A DNA stretch of 64,000 nt from Parelaphostrongylus tenuis (GCA_019055375.1 JAHQIW010007345.1:124001-188000); one strand, 5' to 3'. Counted from the first letter of the stretch, positions 20,882 to 34,179 are shown. The notes: generated by a model not told the origin, from the letters alone. Made by a program: numbers and translations.

Positions 20882-23800
20882 AAAAAGACTGCATTATGAG
20901 CGAGAACAAGGGCATTGGATGGATGTACGAGGGAGCAAAGTCACTCGTAAATCGAGAGGACTATCTTTTAGGGAAGAAGGTGAGCCATTTTTGAGTGCTA
21001 ATGAATCTTTCTCGGCCTGTGATTACTGTGTTTCAGATTGGAAAAGATTTTGAGAAGTATTCCGACGTAGTGAATGACCTGAAACCGGAAGCGTTCGATG
21101 CTCTAATGCATACTCGGTGTGTTTTCTCAAACATTGTAGTTCACCGGAACACTCAACAATTAACTTAGCATTTCAATTATTCTTTGTAGTACTGTGACCA
21201 AGCCTCAACCATCGGCAGTTAAAACCAGCGCCCTAGAGACTTATGTTGTTGCAACAGAAGATCCACTTGTAGCTGTAAAGGTTAGTATCCTCTTTCATGT
21301 TCTAGTACGGTTGCAGTTCAAGGTTTGATAAGACTTTCACTCTAGGTCAAAGAGGAAACTCGTCGACGTGAAGTGCTGGAAAATCCTCTAATGAAACTTA
21401 AGTTTCAAAAAATGCTGAAAGAAATGATGGCTGCAAAGGAGGGTAAAGTGGAGAAGAAGAAGAAAAAGAAAAAGAAAAAGAAGAACAAAAAAGCGAAGAA
21501 GGCTGTTGATGAAGAAGAAGGTGGCACAATAAAGGTAAGTCGTTTTATTTCTCAAACAAGTGTATAACTAGGCCATAGAATTCGTGTTTCTCGTTCCAAG
21601 AAGAAGGCAAATTTGATCTGAATTCCTAAACTGATTGTTTTGAATAAGGTTAGAAACGTTGGGAATGAATAATATCGGTAGTAGACAAGAGCCACGCATT
21701 CCTATTGTCGTTTTTACGTCTCTTTTTCATCTTTCCGCGTGTTTTATAGTGCCCTGTGATTTTGTTCGGTGATCTGTTTGGAGTAGGTCATTTTTCGTGG
21801 ATTACATTTCTTGAAATGAGACTGTGTCTATGTTCATAACTGTCCTAGCCCAAGTATTTGGCTTGTTATGTAGTAACAGGTGGACCAGTTTTAAGTTGTT
21901 GCGATCAAATGGTTCCTGTGTTGATCTATCCGGCCGACCTGGTGTAAGGTGCGCGTAAGTTTTAGTCAAATTTTAAAGTCGGTTAAGAGATTCTTCAGAT
22001 CGGTACAAAGTCCGTTTTTCCGCCACAATGCGAAAAAGAAGAGAACCATGGGCGGTCGTAAATTTACAAGACTTAACTATTGTATATCTCCATTTGTTTT
22101 CTTATACAAATGTTTCTCCTCATGAGTTACTGTTAAAAATCCTTCCTTGAATATTTTTTTTCTGAAGAGAACTATGCATTAAATGTCTAGGCTAAGACGT
22201 TATGTGTTAATCTGGTTAAAACTGTACTGTTGGCATCACTAATCTTTACTGTTTCTAAAGTTCTCATCAAAAGGATTTTCTGGAAAGCGTCCGTATTCAT
22301 TCTGCTTCAGGACCTTATTTGTGTACCTGATCTTTTCAATTATTTCAAAAAAATGCCATTGTCGTGGTTTTCTAGGGAATAACAAGTTTATCAGTGAGCT
22401 AAGCTCAAACTGGCAACAAAATTTGATAAATAGTAAGCACTCGAAATAAAGGTATAACATGATAAAAACACCAGCCAAAGAGCAATCGAGTGCGCAAACA
22501 CTCTGTGCTAGGTGAAACTTTCGCTTGACATAGAGTGTAAAACGTTTGTCTTCGATGACTCTTTGTAAGGGAGTAGAGCTCCCAAGAGAACTGACTATAA
22601 AAATATCGAAAGACGACGGGTTCTCCCCGACTGACGAGTCTGTAAGGACGAAACACGTGTATCGGGCTGTACAAGAGCCCTTCCCAGATCATATGAGAAA
22701 TTGGCTCAAATAATAATGAAAAGAATAGTAGCCAGTTTTTTGTGTTTGTGTCTGTGTGTAATGGCGATCAAGGTCTTCAAAGTCACCGTATAGGCTTAAC
22801 AACAGTGTCGCTCATTTTCTTCCAAACTCTTTGAAAAGCACCACAGTCGTCTTGAGGACGAAAACAAGAGTATAGATGTAATCACTCATCATTGTGCATC
22901 CTCATGTGATACTTTGGTGCGTTTTGTTATTCTCCCGTCTATTTTTCCATGACAGGTTTTACAAAAGTTCACATACAAGTGAATGTTAGAATCAACGTAT
23001 AAAAAAACTCCATTTGCGTTCTAAATGTTGCACTGCTATAGTCATCTTGGCGAATGGTTATCTTGCTTTCCCATGGAATTACTAATTAACGTTTATATAT
23101 CTTTTAGAAGGACAAGAAAAGGATGAAATCTTGCGATTCTTCAGAAGAGCAATTTTCCACGCACAGTTCACTGAAAACGAAGTCTCACTCTCAGGTGTAT
23201 ATCTCTCCTAAACATATAATTGTATCACATTTTGACTACTTCAGGTTTTCTATCGAAAAACTGGAAATTGTTTTGTTCAAGGAGTAAGATGTGTTAGATA
23301 ATGGAGAATTTACGATCTTTCAGAAAGAGCGTCATAACTCCAGCTCTCAGGTCGAGAAAGGCTCTCAGCACTCTCGTGAATTGAAGCCTGAAAAAATTTT
23401 CGAGGAGACTGGAGGACTACAACGAAGATCACGTTCACCTGCGATGTCGCGAAAAAGGAAATCTCATCATGACAGTTCTCGATCAACTTCAAACACAAAT
23501 AGTAGAAATAGAGAAACAGTGCATGGAAGTGACCAGAAGCGGCGTCGAAGGGAATCGTCATCCGGTAGTGAAAGTTCTGTGCGACGTTCATCACGCAGCA
23601 AAGTACAGAAAAGAAGGGAACGAAAATCGTCATCCAGTAGCGAGAGTTCTGATCGACGTCCATCACGCACTAAAGTTCGGAAACGTAGCAAACAAAAATC
23701 CTCATCTAGTAGCGAGAGCTCTGTCCGAAATCCCAGCGAAGTACAGAAACGTAACAAACGGAAGTCATCGTCTAGTAGCGACAGTTCCGTGCGACGATCA

Positions 23801-26800
23801 TCACGCAGTGAAGTTCGCAAACGTAGCAGACGAAGACCATCATCCAGTAGAGGGAGTTCTGTACGACGTCCGTCACGCAGCGGAGCCCAAAAACGCAGCA
23901 GAGAGGAGTTGTCTTCAGACCACGATATCTTGTTAAGGCGTGAAAAAAGGTATAATGATGCATCTACTGCATCGACAACCATTGAGCGGGGGCGAACTTC
24001 GACGGCGCGGACAAGATCGTCACGAGAATCAAAGACAAGTTATTGCGAGCGAAGTAGGTCTAGCTCACCAAAGCAAAAAAGTTTGAAATCATCGAAGCGA
24101 AAGAACTCTAATTCTTCTGTGGATTCTTCCCGACGATCGCGGTCTCCTTTTGGTAGAGGGGAGCACTCCTTAGCCACCTCTAGCCCATCTACATCAGCGT
24201 GTACTTCACGTTCAGAACTTGTGAAAAATATGCAGAAGGATCACTTAATGAAGGAAATCAACCAGGATTGCGATTTAGATTTCAAAAGCCTCAATGACAA
24301 TGAGAAATCTGAAGTTGATAAAGGCCGCCTAAGCAAGAAGTGAGTCACATTCAGTTCACATGTTCAAGCTTTTTCCATATAATAGTATACCCACACGCCG
24401 ATAAAGCCTATGTAACGCACCACATATTTTAGCGGCTCTCCATGTGAAGACGACAATAAGGAGTCTCAACCCCTGAGGCTGTTTGATACTCATATTCCTG
24501 AGCACTTAAGACCCAAGGTACTCTTTTTTACTAGATCAACAGCTATTTATTTTACTTGTTGAATTTTCCCTTTGTAAAACTTGGACAATTAGCTATGAAA
24601 ATTAGAATAATGAGTATATTAAAACTGCAATTCTTGGCTAGTGCTATAGAGTTGTATGCGTTCATTTGAACTCAACTTTGCTAAGTTTTTCATTACTCTT
24701 CACGCTTGAGAACGGATCATATATCAGGTGCGGTGATTTCTTAAGATGTGATATTCGACAGTGTTCTATTCTCAGGTTTTTGTAACAATCAATGAAAATT
24801 ACGTCTATGCGAATCATCCAATTCTAGGAAGCTGCTAATTTGTGTTCCATTCGTCGTCTTGCAGTTTGCTAATATAAGCTCAGTATCACATGTTGTGCGG
24901 ATTCCAACATCTTCATTAAATTTGTTTCTTCGCATCTGTAAAGGACTTCCGATTTTCAATGCACCGGTACAGGATCGTCCTGGTCATCCTCATCTATGTC
25001 GTTCATTATTGCTCAAGTTAGTTAATTTCGGAGCCGTAGCCGTAATAGTGCATTCCGACACCCATTCCACAAACACTCTCCGGCTTTTGTGGGTTGCTAT
25101 GAAGAATAGAAACAAAATTAATTTGACAACCAATGGAATAGAAGAAGAAGAAAAAGAAGAAGCGCAGAAACTCTTTTCAAGCAAGTCTGCTGCCAATTTG
25201 TCGACCCCAGAGGGATGGGATGTTTGGTGGGGCAAGTACAAGAGTGAAACATGACTTTGCATTTCTTTTTTTTTTGCAAACGTTATCTCAGCCACTGTGC
25301 GATCTGCTCAGGTGAGTTAGGCCAAATAGTTCATTGGATTTGACCATTTATGGAACTGTTTGCCACTTATCTAGATGGTAACTCGTTCGACTACTTTTAA
25401 TCCCTTGTCTTTGGATTGCCACCTTCGTTGTGTTAGGAATTAAAAATTTACTCTGAAGTAGGAAGTGGTTTTCAAGTATTGATTGTAAGTTAAACACGTA
25501 TTCATTATCATTCAATGAGTCGCTGTTTGACAATTATGCGTCGGTTCTTCTCATTGCCTTTTTTGGTTTTTGCGAAAGTCCGATTTGGAAGTTGTATGTT
25601 TCCTGTAATGCTCTATTTGTGATTTCCTTATCCGAGTAACACATTTATCCTTGGCAGTGTGACTCTACCTTTCTTAACAAAAGTTTTATCACGTAATTTT
25701 GGTAGTTCATAGAGGTCACAAAGTTTGCACTTATGTGAAACATCGTGAGCCAGTTGGTCGCGAGTCTGCGCGCTTGGTCATCTGATATGTGGTTAGACGT
25801 CGACCAAAAGCCAAAATGTACTTGTCCTAATATTCAGGTGAATTTGGAGGTTGTCTTATCTGTAATACAGTAAGTTGATGGTTAGCTTTGTGTAGCTCTA
25901 GTCGTATTTATGCCATAAATATGCTTATGTGGACTAGTGTTTTCAACGTTGTGCATAATCCTGCAATCAATTCATAGTCTGGTCGTGGTTCTATGGGCAT
26001 CCTATGTCCAAAAGAGAACGGTGCAGATGCGTCGCACGAAAAGGGATGATTTATTCTTGTTTGAGCTAGTAGAGTCCGCTCCAATTTGCACTGACATGTA
26101 TACGAATGGAGATTGTAGTGGTACCTGACCTAAATTTAAGCTAAATTACAAGTGATATATGTAAATTCGCTGGAGAATTGTGTTTTTAGGAAGAAGGAAC
26201 TGATTTGTCATCTCCCTTTTTAGTATGACAGAGTAATTACTTCTCATCATCACATACATTTTATTTGCCAGGGTCTTGCAACAAATTCCGATGACGATGA
26301 AGATGATATTTCTGACCAGGAGGAAAGTGAACACAAAAAGCGTTTCATGGGATTTGGTCTTGTTGGGGTATGCAAGGTTCCAAAGATGTATTTGCCAACA
26401 CTTTTACACATAATTGTCGAGACTGATGAGCACAGTTTCAGGCGAAAAAGAAGGATGAGCTCCCGAACACAGCCGAGAATCCTTACGAATTATCGAGGAG
26501 ACCAGTTCCTAGTGTGTATAAGGTGTTATTTTTATTCTTACATCAACTTGAAATTTATGGCCTATAAAAGTTAAGGCTGCTGTCAGAAATGTAGTACTTT
26601 CGTCTGAGAATGTACTCCTTTTGTTATAAAGTAGCAGTTCGAAATTGAGATATCAAAACTCTAGGAAATAGTTTTTGCGGATTTTGAGGTAGTCATGTCC
26701 TAAAAGTGGCTTGATATCCAAGATACAAAAATCTCATAACGAATACAAGAACGTAGTGTTCACATTTCTTTGGGATTGAAGAACAGCATGAAAAAAATGT

Positions 26801-28166
26801 TTTGAAGAGACGTTAGTAAAGCTAGGAGTGTTTTTATCCAGCTAGGAGTTTGGGAGTGTTTACCATCACATCATAACAGTGAATTGAATATCAATCTTCT
26901 TCTGTCGTTTTCGTAGCAAATTCCTTGAATAGATTTTAGCGCTGTTTTATAGAAACCGGAATCTCATGGTCCGCTAACTGAAGAAGAGAAGCAGAAAAGG
27001 CTGAAAGAGATGGCGGAAAACGCAAAATGGCGTCAAGAAGTTCGCAAATCGAACATTAAGGTTGCTTCTATGAAGGAGGATAAGGAAGCTGAAGAAGACA
27101 TGAGTGACAAAGCCCCTAGTTTCTTAAGGTTTGGCTCAGTTCTATCATTGTTATTGTTAATACATCTTAGCAATATATTTCGAGCCCATTATTATGTTGT
27201 TTGATAAAGTGGCGCATCTCAGCTTGCAACAAACTTTGTAGTCTATTTGCCAGCGATAAGAAGTTTATTAATGCGATTAATTCTTGAAGATACGAATTTG
27301 TCGGAAGCTATTTATGCTTCGGGTTGGTTTCTGAAAGTTTATCGAATAAGAAGTTGTCGAGCGCTTCAAGAAGTTGTAGTAAGTAGGCGAGAGGGCTTTG
27401 GTTTTCGTTAATGAGACAGAGGCTCATAAATCAAATCATCGAATCGTTACTGCGTCGATACTGCGACGTGGCGGCCAATACGTGCGACATCCATTTGTCG
27501 ACTTTGTTCAGTGTTACAAGTTTCTATAGATGCTTGAAGCACAGCCGACATGCTTATATCGAGTTATTATGCAACTCTGCGAACATCTTTCCGTGTATTT
27601 ATGAGTCTCCTTGTCAGCGTACTCCGTAGTAGAAGGTTCTCCGCTACTTCGTCTTCAAGATGAAATTCGCCATGGTGACATATTGAAAGCAGCGTTGCAT
27701 TACGCGTTCTTCAACCGTTCCTTGGACTTATACCCTCTTGATGTTTCAAGTGTTACCATGGGACTTGAACTCATAAATTTCTTGATAGACATTTCAGTGT
27801 TGAATTTCAAAGCAGTCACACCGTCGAAGTGCATAAGATAAGATCTGCAATGACATATGACAGCATAATACCAAAAAGCAAATCTCCCGGTTCGATATTG
27901 TTATTGTTATTCATTACAAAACTTATCATTACAGTGTTTTTTGAGGCTTCATGAGAATACTTGTGTTAGTAGTTTGCGAATATTGATAAGTAGGAAATAA
28001 ACATCGATGTAAACATTGAACAAAAAAAAAACACTGGTATTTTGTTTTCAGAAGTCAACTCAACACTGCCGCAGCTGATCTCACAGTTGAGCAACGTTTA
28101 CAAAGTAAAAAGAAATCTCTTCAACGCTCCCATGGATACATGGAACAAAAATTTACCTCGAAGTAA
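20882..28166 (+). CDS. CWC25: Pre-mRNA splicing factor CWC25 homolog (N terminus missing)
   Basis: CWC25 is a spliceosome component acting with Prp16 around the first step of splicing (family knowledge); nuclear. Exons: 20882-20979, 21037-21116, 21190-21280, 21346-21534, 23108-23194, 23324-24339, 24433-24517, 26272-26367, 26442-26522, 26953-27128 and 28052-28166. Every phase joins, ending ...GYMEQKFTSK and TAA. Family landmarks in order: GWMYEGAKSLVNREDYLLGK, then REVLENPLMKLKFQKMLKE with a Lys-only tract (21465-21500), an Arg/Ser-rich exon of 338 codons with 22-24-residue repeats, EEKQKRLKEMAENAKWRQE, and LTVEQRLQSKKKSLQRSHG. About 704 codons are visible, much longer than the human protein (about 425) because of the RS exon. 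About 70 N-terminal residues expected before the first exon listed were not found. The 1.6-kb intron 21535-23107 holds a hammerhead retroposon on the sense strand. Confidence 0.9.
22436..22723 (+). mobile_element. Hammerhead retroposon, near full length, inside a CWC25 intron
   Basis: The insert begins AGCACTCGAAATAAAGGTAT and runs through CAGCCAAAGAGCAATCGAGT, a hairpin segment (ACACTCTGTG ... ACATAGAGTGTAAAACG), the ribozyme and the tail GGCTCAAATAATAATGAAAA. AATAGTA at 22429-22435 recurs at 22724-22730, a short candidate target duplication. At 288 bases it is the best single full-length monomer in the window. It has no open frame of note. Confidence 0.7.
22625..22667 (+). ncRNA. Hammerhead ribozyme with intact core, sense strand of CWC25 intron
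   Basis: CCCCGA, CUGACGA, stem II GUCU-GUAA-GGAC (four pairs with a GUAA loop), GAAA, CACGUGUA with the predicted cut after 22661, then UCGGGC. Stem I has five pairs; the sixth position is C-C. All catalytic core positions fit the consensus. Stem III is minimal (A-U, C-G and a small loop), as in type I hammerheads of mobile elements. Being on the gene's own strand it should be transcribed in the pre-mRNA. Confidence 0.8.
23540..23915 (+). repeat. Coding minisatellite encoding SR-rich repeats in CWC25
   Basis: About five imperfect units of 66-72 bases encode peptides such as RKSSSSSESSDRRPSRTKVR, each a Ser tract, an Arg/Ser stretch and a basic QKR or RKR end. It lies inside the 23324-24339 exon and keeps the frame, so expansion occurred in whole-codon steps. 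Confidence 0.8.
24863..25254 (+). other. Exon-like open frame in a CWC25 intron, unassigned
   Basis: A good acceptor (CGTCGTCTTGCAG) leads into an open frame of about 130 codons in the same phase as the preceding CWC25 exon, ending at TGA 25252-25254. It contains an acidic stretch (NGIEEEEKEEAQKLF) and ends GWDVWWGKYKSET. It could be an alternative terminal exon, a fragment of another gene or chance. I recognise no family. Confidence 0.2.
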
Positions 28167-28455
28167 CCTCTCATCTTAATTTTGTAATTTGATTTATTTG
28201 AAAGTTGTTATATCTTCGTTCGGGTTACTGTTGTATATATTATTTTAGATAAATGATAAAAACCTAGAAGCCCATGTGATTTAAGTGAGTGGTATTTTCA
28301 TACGGCCTACGTCGTAGGTACGGTAGGCCTCCATTGGTACTTGATCTTATTTAAGATCCCTTTTATAGAGAACTTGCAGACGTTGTCAAGTGTAAACGCC
28401 AAACATAAACAGATAATGTCTTTATTTCGGTCTGTCTTCGCTGATCTGGGTTCTA

Positions 28456-29191
28456 TTCCGTTAGACGGCGACAAATGAACATTCGACCCCATTCGCTGGA
28501 CAAGAACTTTTCACATGACTGTTAGTAATCATTCGAAAGCCTGAATACCTGACTAGCGCAATACGTGGCCGTTTTTCGAAAAGACTATTTTATAATGATG
28601 TTAGATCCAAAATAACATTATGATTAACATTGGCCGCGCAATTCAACTATCTCGCTGGAAACACGAAAAGCATATGAACGTGTGGGGAAGATTTCTAATA
28701 TCAGATTAAGGCGTCTAATGTGGAGTTTTTGCAAACCGAGAAGACAAATTCTAATTGAATAACAAAAACCGCACTTCCCTAGGGTCGATCGATCGACGGT
28801 TGCGCTGAAACCCGCTGCATATGGTCTGCCACCCGCCTGTGCAAAGGCCAAAATATCCAAGCTCGCGTATGTGAAGTCAGTCTTGTTTTCCATGCTGCAC
28901 AGGAGTGAAACGGTCTTTCCAAAAATCAATCAAAGCGTTGGTATCTTCAGATCTTACGCTATCGAATTCTTGCTAATAGTGTAACAGAAGAGTTTTGTTT
29001 TGCGAGAAAAAAGCGTGTGTGAAACACAAATATTTTCCCTTCGTTAAAGCGTTACAATAAGTATTTTTTGAAAAACGGTTACGTACCGTGCTAGCCAGAG
29101 ATTTAGGCTTTCAAACGATTCCTAACACTTTTATGAAAAGTTCTTGTACCGCGAATGGGGCCGAGTATTCATTTGTCACCGTCTAACGGAG
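28456..29191. mobile_element. FB1 foldback element with well-matched ends
   Basis: Ends: TCCGTTAGACGG-CGACAAATGAA at left; ATTCATTTGTCACCGTCTAACGGA, split as ATTCATTTGTC and ACCGTCTAACGGA, at right. The two arms are reverse complements out to the terminal bases. The short spacer has no coding content. Confidence 0.75.
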
Positions 29192-32100
29192 TAGTACTCA
29201 TTTTAACGTAATATCAGTGTCCAGGCAGGATGATAAGTCGGTGATCTGTATTTTACACAGTGGATCCTGAACATTCTCTCAAGCGTAGTGGTAATCGTTA
29301 TTTTTGTGAAATTTTGATGACAGTAAAACTTAAATAGTATGCACTTTAGAACCGCTGAAATTCTGATAGATATTTGATCAGTCAGAATTTCAAAGTCTCA
29401 TTTCTTATTCGAAACGCGCGTAAGATATATTATTCATAGAGGATATGTAGACCCACGCATGAATCGACTATAAAACATTCAGAAGTGATGTCTAGAAGAC
29501 ACTTGTGACACTATGATTTCAGTTGGAATTTGCTGGACTGAAATCACTTTTTCAGTGGACGCAGAGTTTCAGATCTATGAAAAGCTCGCGTTAGTTTATC
29601 AATAAGATCAGAATATTCATCACTCACGGCGAGGCTCAGTGAGGGTCGGAGTTCAAGGTTCAATGACACGAAATTGTTGATGAAAGCCTTATTCAACACT
29701 GTCTGACTTTCCAGGGAACTCGTATTCAGACCGTGCGAACGTCAAATTGGCGCAGTGAACCAAAACATTCGCATAATTTTTGCGGATATAATTTCATAGA
29801 CAAATTTGATTCGCTTAATAAAGTGTTTATTTTGAATAATACCGTTTTGTTCATCCAAAGTGATCCGGTTCTTGCTGGAAGCATCAGTGGCACTCGATTA
29901 CAATTCAGTGCATTAAAATAAACCATCGAAATTAAAATGACCCGGACAAAGGCCATACCATAACGATATGTAGCAACTCCTACAGAGTTCATGTTGTCGC
30001 GTAATTATTAATTGTCAGAAAAATACAATCTTCGTAAGGCGCACTTAAACCCTGCACAGCAGGTGTTCAGCAATTACTGGAAGGCCCATAACGAACGAAG
30101 CAGAAGCAGCTGCTTCGTATGCGATTAAGACTTCGATTTTTTCTGCTGAGGCTATGGAAGTACTCAGGTGATGGGTTCGTGTGTCAGTATGGCTTTGCCA
30201 GACCCCGAATAGGTCAAGAACTCTCAACCGTTGGCTACTGCTGTTTAGAATAAAGCTTTTATTATCATCATGTCAACTCATTGAGAAAGCAGTAACTTCT
30301 TTGTCAATAAGCCTGTGAGATTTAGTATTATTTATTTTAAATGACTATCCTCCCACAAAGGTCTTCGAACATTTCACGTGTTGTTTCGACTACTGCTTGG
30401 AAAATTTCGTCCTCTTTTTCGATTTCCTAGAATATTGGTCAAGCCCATTCTCCTTGCAATCTTGAGGTAGCCTAGCTGAGATGCTCCTTAACCCCTTAAG
30501 GGAACACGAGTATCAAATATGATACACGACTGTTTGAACGCGTTTCTCGCTGAATAAAAGTTTTCTCTCAGATATCCACTAGTCATTCGAAAGCCTAAAT
30601 CTCTACGATTTCAACGATACGTTGTGTTTTCATAAGAGTCTCTTGATTTAGCTGTAGCAGCGAAAATAAAATTATGTTTCACACTCAGTTTGCTTCATTT
30701 CCTCGGCTGGGGCTTCTGTGTGGCTCTTCACTATAGTTGTACTTGTCATTAGATAGCCCAAATCTAGAACATTTTGATAATGCAATTGCTCTTTTGAGAG
30801 GTTACTACAGAGCGTCGTAAGAGCGAAAAGAAGATTACATTTCACGCCTAAAATGTCACCCCGCCGCTTGAACGTCATACGTGGTTAATTCGTGTAAAGA
30901 ATAGACTACTACGATGATTCCTCTCATAAAGGTTCTTCGTGATCCTCGACTGATTGCGAGAGTGTTCGTAAAGGGGATCGAACCAGCGATTTGCTCATCA
31001 ACTTGCTACCTAATTACCACTACACTTGGCAGCTAGAGACTGGAGATGATCTTGCGAGATCCAGTCCTTCATTCTGAACACCCACGGTACGTTGCTGACA
31101 TCGACCGACTAAGAAGATATCAGCGGCGCCCCGATCGATTCGATGGCACGATGGACGATCACGGTGGCGAGGCCCCGCCCACTTCCCGCTTGTGGTCAGC
31201 GGCTCGGCGTCTATGCAAAATGAACGCTATTTTCTCATGCGAACGAACGATTATAGCCAGGGATTTTTTTCCAGTCGTTGGTTAGCACTCGTACAATATC
31301 GATCGCTTTCTGAGCAGATTCGTAGGTCACAAGTGAAGTTTAGAGGATTTTCTATTGCGTGACGTTGCTCAGTGTTATTATTATTATCGTTTTTTATTCA
31401 TTATTACTATTGTAAAGGTGTTTCGCGTGCTTGTGAAATGCTCTTTCAATTCTGGATTTTCTAAAAGTTGAGATTTTGAGGGGAAAAAAGACGAAAATAA
31501 ATAGAAAAGAAAAATAGGAGTCTAATCTAATGGAAGCAGTTGAATCTCATCAAACCTCTACATATTCCATTTGTTTCTCTATGCAAATGTATGATCTTCT
31601 TTGTAAGTCGAGAAATGTTCGTTTAGCGCGTTGGGGACAGCAGTTGGCGACGCGCAGTGAGATTCGCAAGCGGCGCGCGACTTTCGTTATTAATCTGGCT
31701 ATCGTTCTCCATTTTCGATGAAAATTTCAATGCTTCTGTGTCAGTCTGATACTCTATGATTGTCTCTAGACGACTATGTAATTTTTGTGCAATATAACCC
31801 TCATATGCGAAAAGAACTCTAAGTGCAAAACGTAATCTTCATTTCGATTTTGCAGCGCTTTATGAAAACCTTTTCGAAAACATTTCAAGCTTCATGATCG
31901 TCAAAATTTGAGCTATAGAATGACTACTAATACTTTAGTGAAAAGCCATTCACAGACTTCAGCCGAGCAGATGATTAAGCAAATCAGTTGTAAAACTAAT
32001 TTCATTTTCGCTGCCACAACTCACTATTAAAGCTTCTTCAAAAACCAAGCACAATTTTTCGAATCACAGAGACTTGAGCTTTTGAACAGTTACTGAGAAG

Positions 32101-32607
32101 TCTAGAGGAAAGTTTTTTTTTCTAGCTAGGAAGGCTTCAGGAAAACGTGCATCTTTTTAGATACACGTTGTCCCGAAAGGGTTAAGTTCATTCACTACCT
32201 ACAATGTTGGCAATTCAATAATAGGCAGCCGAATGTGTAGAATATCATTTTTTTATGGAATTCCAAAATCGAAGTATAGTACACCATAACATATTAAGTA
32301 CGTTAGAAGTCTTGTACTTAAGTACTTTTCAACCAACAGTGAATCATGAAAGAGAGAAGAACATTTCAAAATGGTGGTAGCTAGCGGCTTCCTACTCAAT
32401 TCGAATAGTAGCCCAAGTTTATGGATAAACGATTAATCGACAAGTCATCGAAGTAGCTATCAGCTCGTTCTGTAAGCTTTGCCAATAGATCAATATACAT
32501 AAAATTTCGTAGCCAGAAGCAACTAAAATTGCATGATTTTGATATCGTTAAAGTGCGCATTTTCTTGCAAACATTTTAGTATATAATCTACCTACACTTG
32601 CTTCAAC

Positions 32608-32820
32608 ATGAAGCTGTTTTGGGAACGATTTTGCTTGCTACTCATATACTAATCGCGCGTAGGGAAAAATGTTAGTGAAGCGGCGCGCAAGATTAATGGA
32701 GCCCGGGGCGATGATACGGTTACAGAAAGGACGGCTAGGAAATGGCTGACGAAGTTCAAAGCTGGAGAGAACAGTTTGGAGCAGCAGCCGTGCTTCGGTC
32801 GCCCACAGGAGGCTTCATAA
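32608..32820 (+). pseudogene. Mariner transposase N-terminal remnant
   Basis: From ATG 32608 the frame has an early stop, then reads NVSEAARKINGARGDDTVTE, RTARKWLTKFKAGENSLEQQ, PCFGRPQEAS, stop. This is the helix-turn-helix DNA-binding half of a mariner-family transposase, ending in a GRP-type linker (GRPQE). The catalytic DDD half is absent. A second, inverted N-terminal fragment follows directly (32821-32913). Confidence 0.8.
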
Positions 32821-32913
32821 TCTTGCGCACCGCTTCAATAGCATTTTCCCCTACGCGCATTCGTGCATAAGTAGCAAGCGAATTTGCTCCCACGACAGCT
32901 CCATCTTGAGGCA
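32821..32913 (-). pseudogene. Mariner transposase fragment, inverted
   Basis: On the minus strand an ATG opens MELSWEQIRLLLMHECA, stop, GKMLLKRCARL: a second copy of the first residues of the same mariner protein, head to head with the plus-strand fragment. Only the first ~30 codons remain. Confidence 0.65.
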
Positions 32914-33089
32914 AGTATAGGCAAGTTGCACATCAAAATATTCGCAAGAAGATTCGCAATCGAACGACACCAAAATCATGCAGTTCTAATGACTTCTGCT
33001 TAATAGATTTCGTGTTTATCGCTCTAGTGCTGAAACTTTTGGATCTACCCAATAAAATGAAATTATTCTGAGGACTCTTCATGGTTTTG

Positions 33090-33230
33090 AGGGGCAAATG
33101 AAAAACCGATCTCATTCATTGGAGAGGAATTTTTCACAGGAGAGCTGGTAGCCATTGGGAGCTGAAATCTCTGGCTACAGCTCCACGCTGGCGGTTTTCG
33201 TCCCAACAATGTTCTTGGAAAGCCATAAAT
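33090..33230 (+). mobile_element. FB1 foldback element, solo left arm
   Basis: A single arm: AAATGAAAAACCGATCTCATT, GGAGAGGAATTTTTCACAGG, CTACAGCTCCACGCTGGCGG. No matching right arm nearby. Confidence 0.6.
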
Positions 33231-34179
33231 TAAAGCCCTTGAAAAATCCCCATATAGCGGGTTGAAGGGGAGTTAGTCAGGGGATAAAGTGTAGAATTTG
33301 GCTAGAGTTATTTATTTTGTTGTCTCTAGGGACCATAATTCAGAATCGTCGGAAGTCTCTCTGATTACGTACAAACCCCCGACCTCATCGCAATTCTCCA
33401 CGTTTCCGGCGGGAGCTCCACCACTTCTGATTCATCGGCTCGAGCCCTTCTCCTCCCCACGCCACGGGACGGCGAAGAGAGGAGGGTTACACTGTTGTGG
33501 GTCGGCCAGCCAGCCGGGGCGGCCGGCCGGCTTATGCTGTCGTCTCGGTGCAACTATACGCCTACTCATTAGTCAGTCGCTTTCACCATCAGCAAATCGA
33601 TTTGCTCTAGTGATGAATTCTTTCTTTCTTCAGCTTACTACTTATTCCGATTCAATTGTAGATCAAACCGGGAGCGATATCAGCGAATTGATTCGTTAGA
33701 AAATTTCCGGAACGTCAGAAAATTTTGGACATTTTCTAGCAAATTCTTACTTCTTCCTCCTGGATCAACTGCTTTTGTAGTCCACTAAATTCCAAAAATT
33801 TTATCATATTTTTGTAGACAAAGTCGCGATCAATACCTATCAAGTCCGTCCACACTGCATTTTCTAAGCGAACTCTATTTTTTGTTTGAGAAAATAAATA
33901 GGTTTCTAGTTCATTACTTATCTGTTTCGCTGCCCTACCGTAGATCAAATCGAGGTCGATTTTAGCAAATCGATATGTCCTGGATTTGCAGTAGTTGCTT
34001 GCCTTTCTATCTTTAGATCATTAACTAAGAAGATGAGTGCTAGGCAAAAAATCGACCTTAGCCGGGAGTTGAACCTGCGTCGTTTAGCCGTACTGGGACG
34101 CGCGCTAATTGGATTAATTAGTAGATGATTGGAAACTCGTTGAAACTGTCTAAAATTGTATGAAAACTTTCATTATTAT

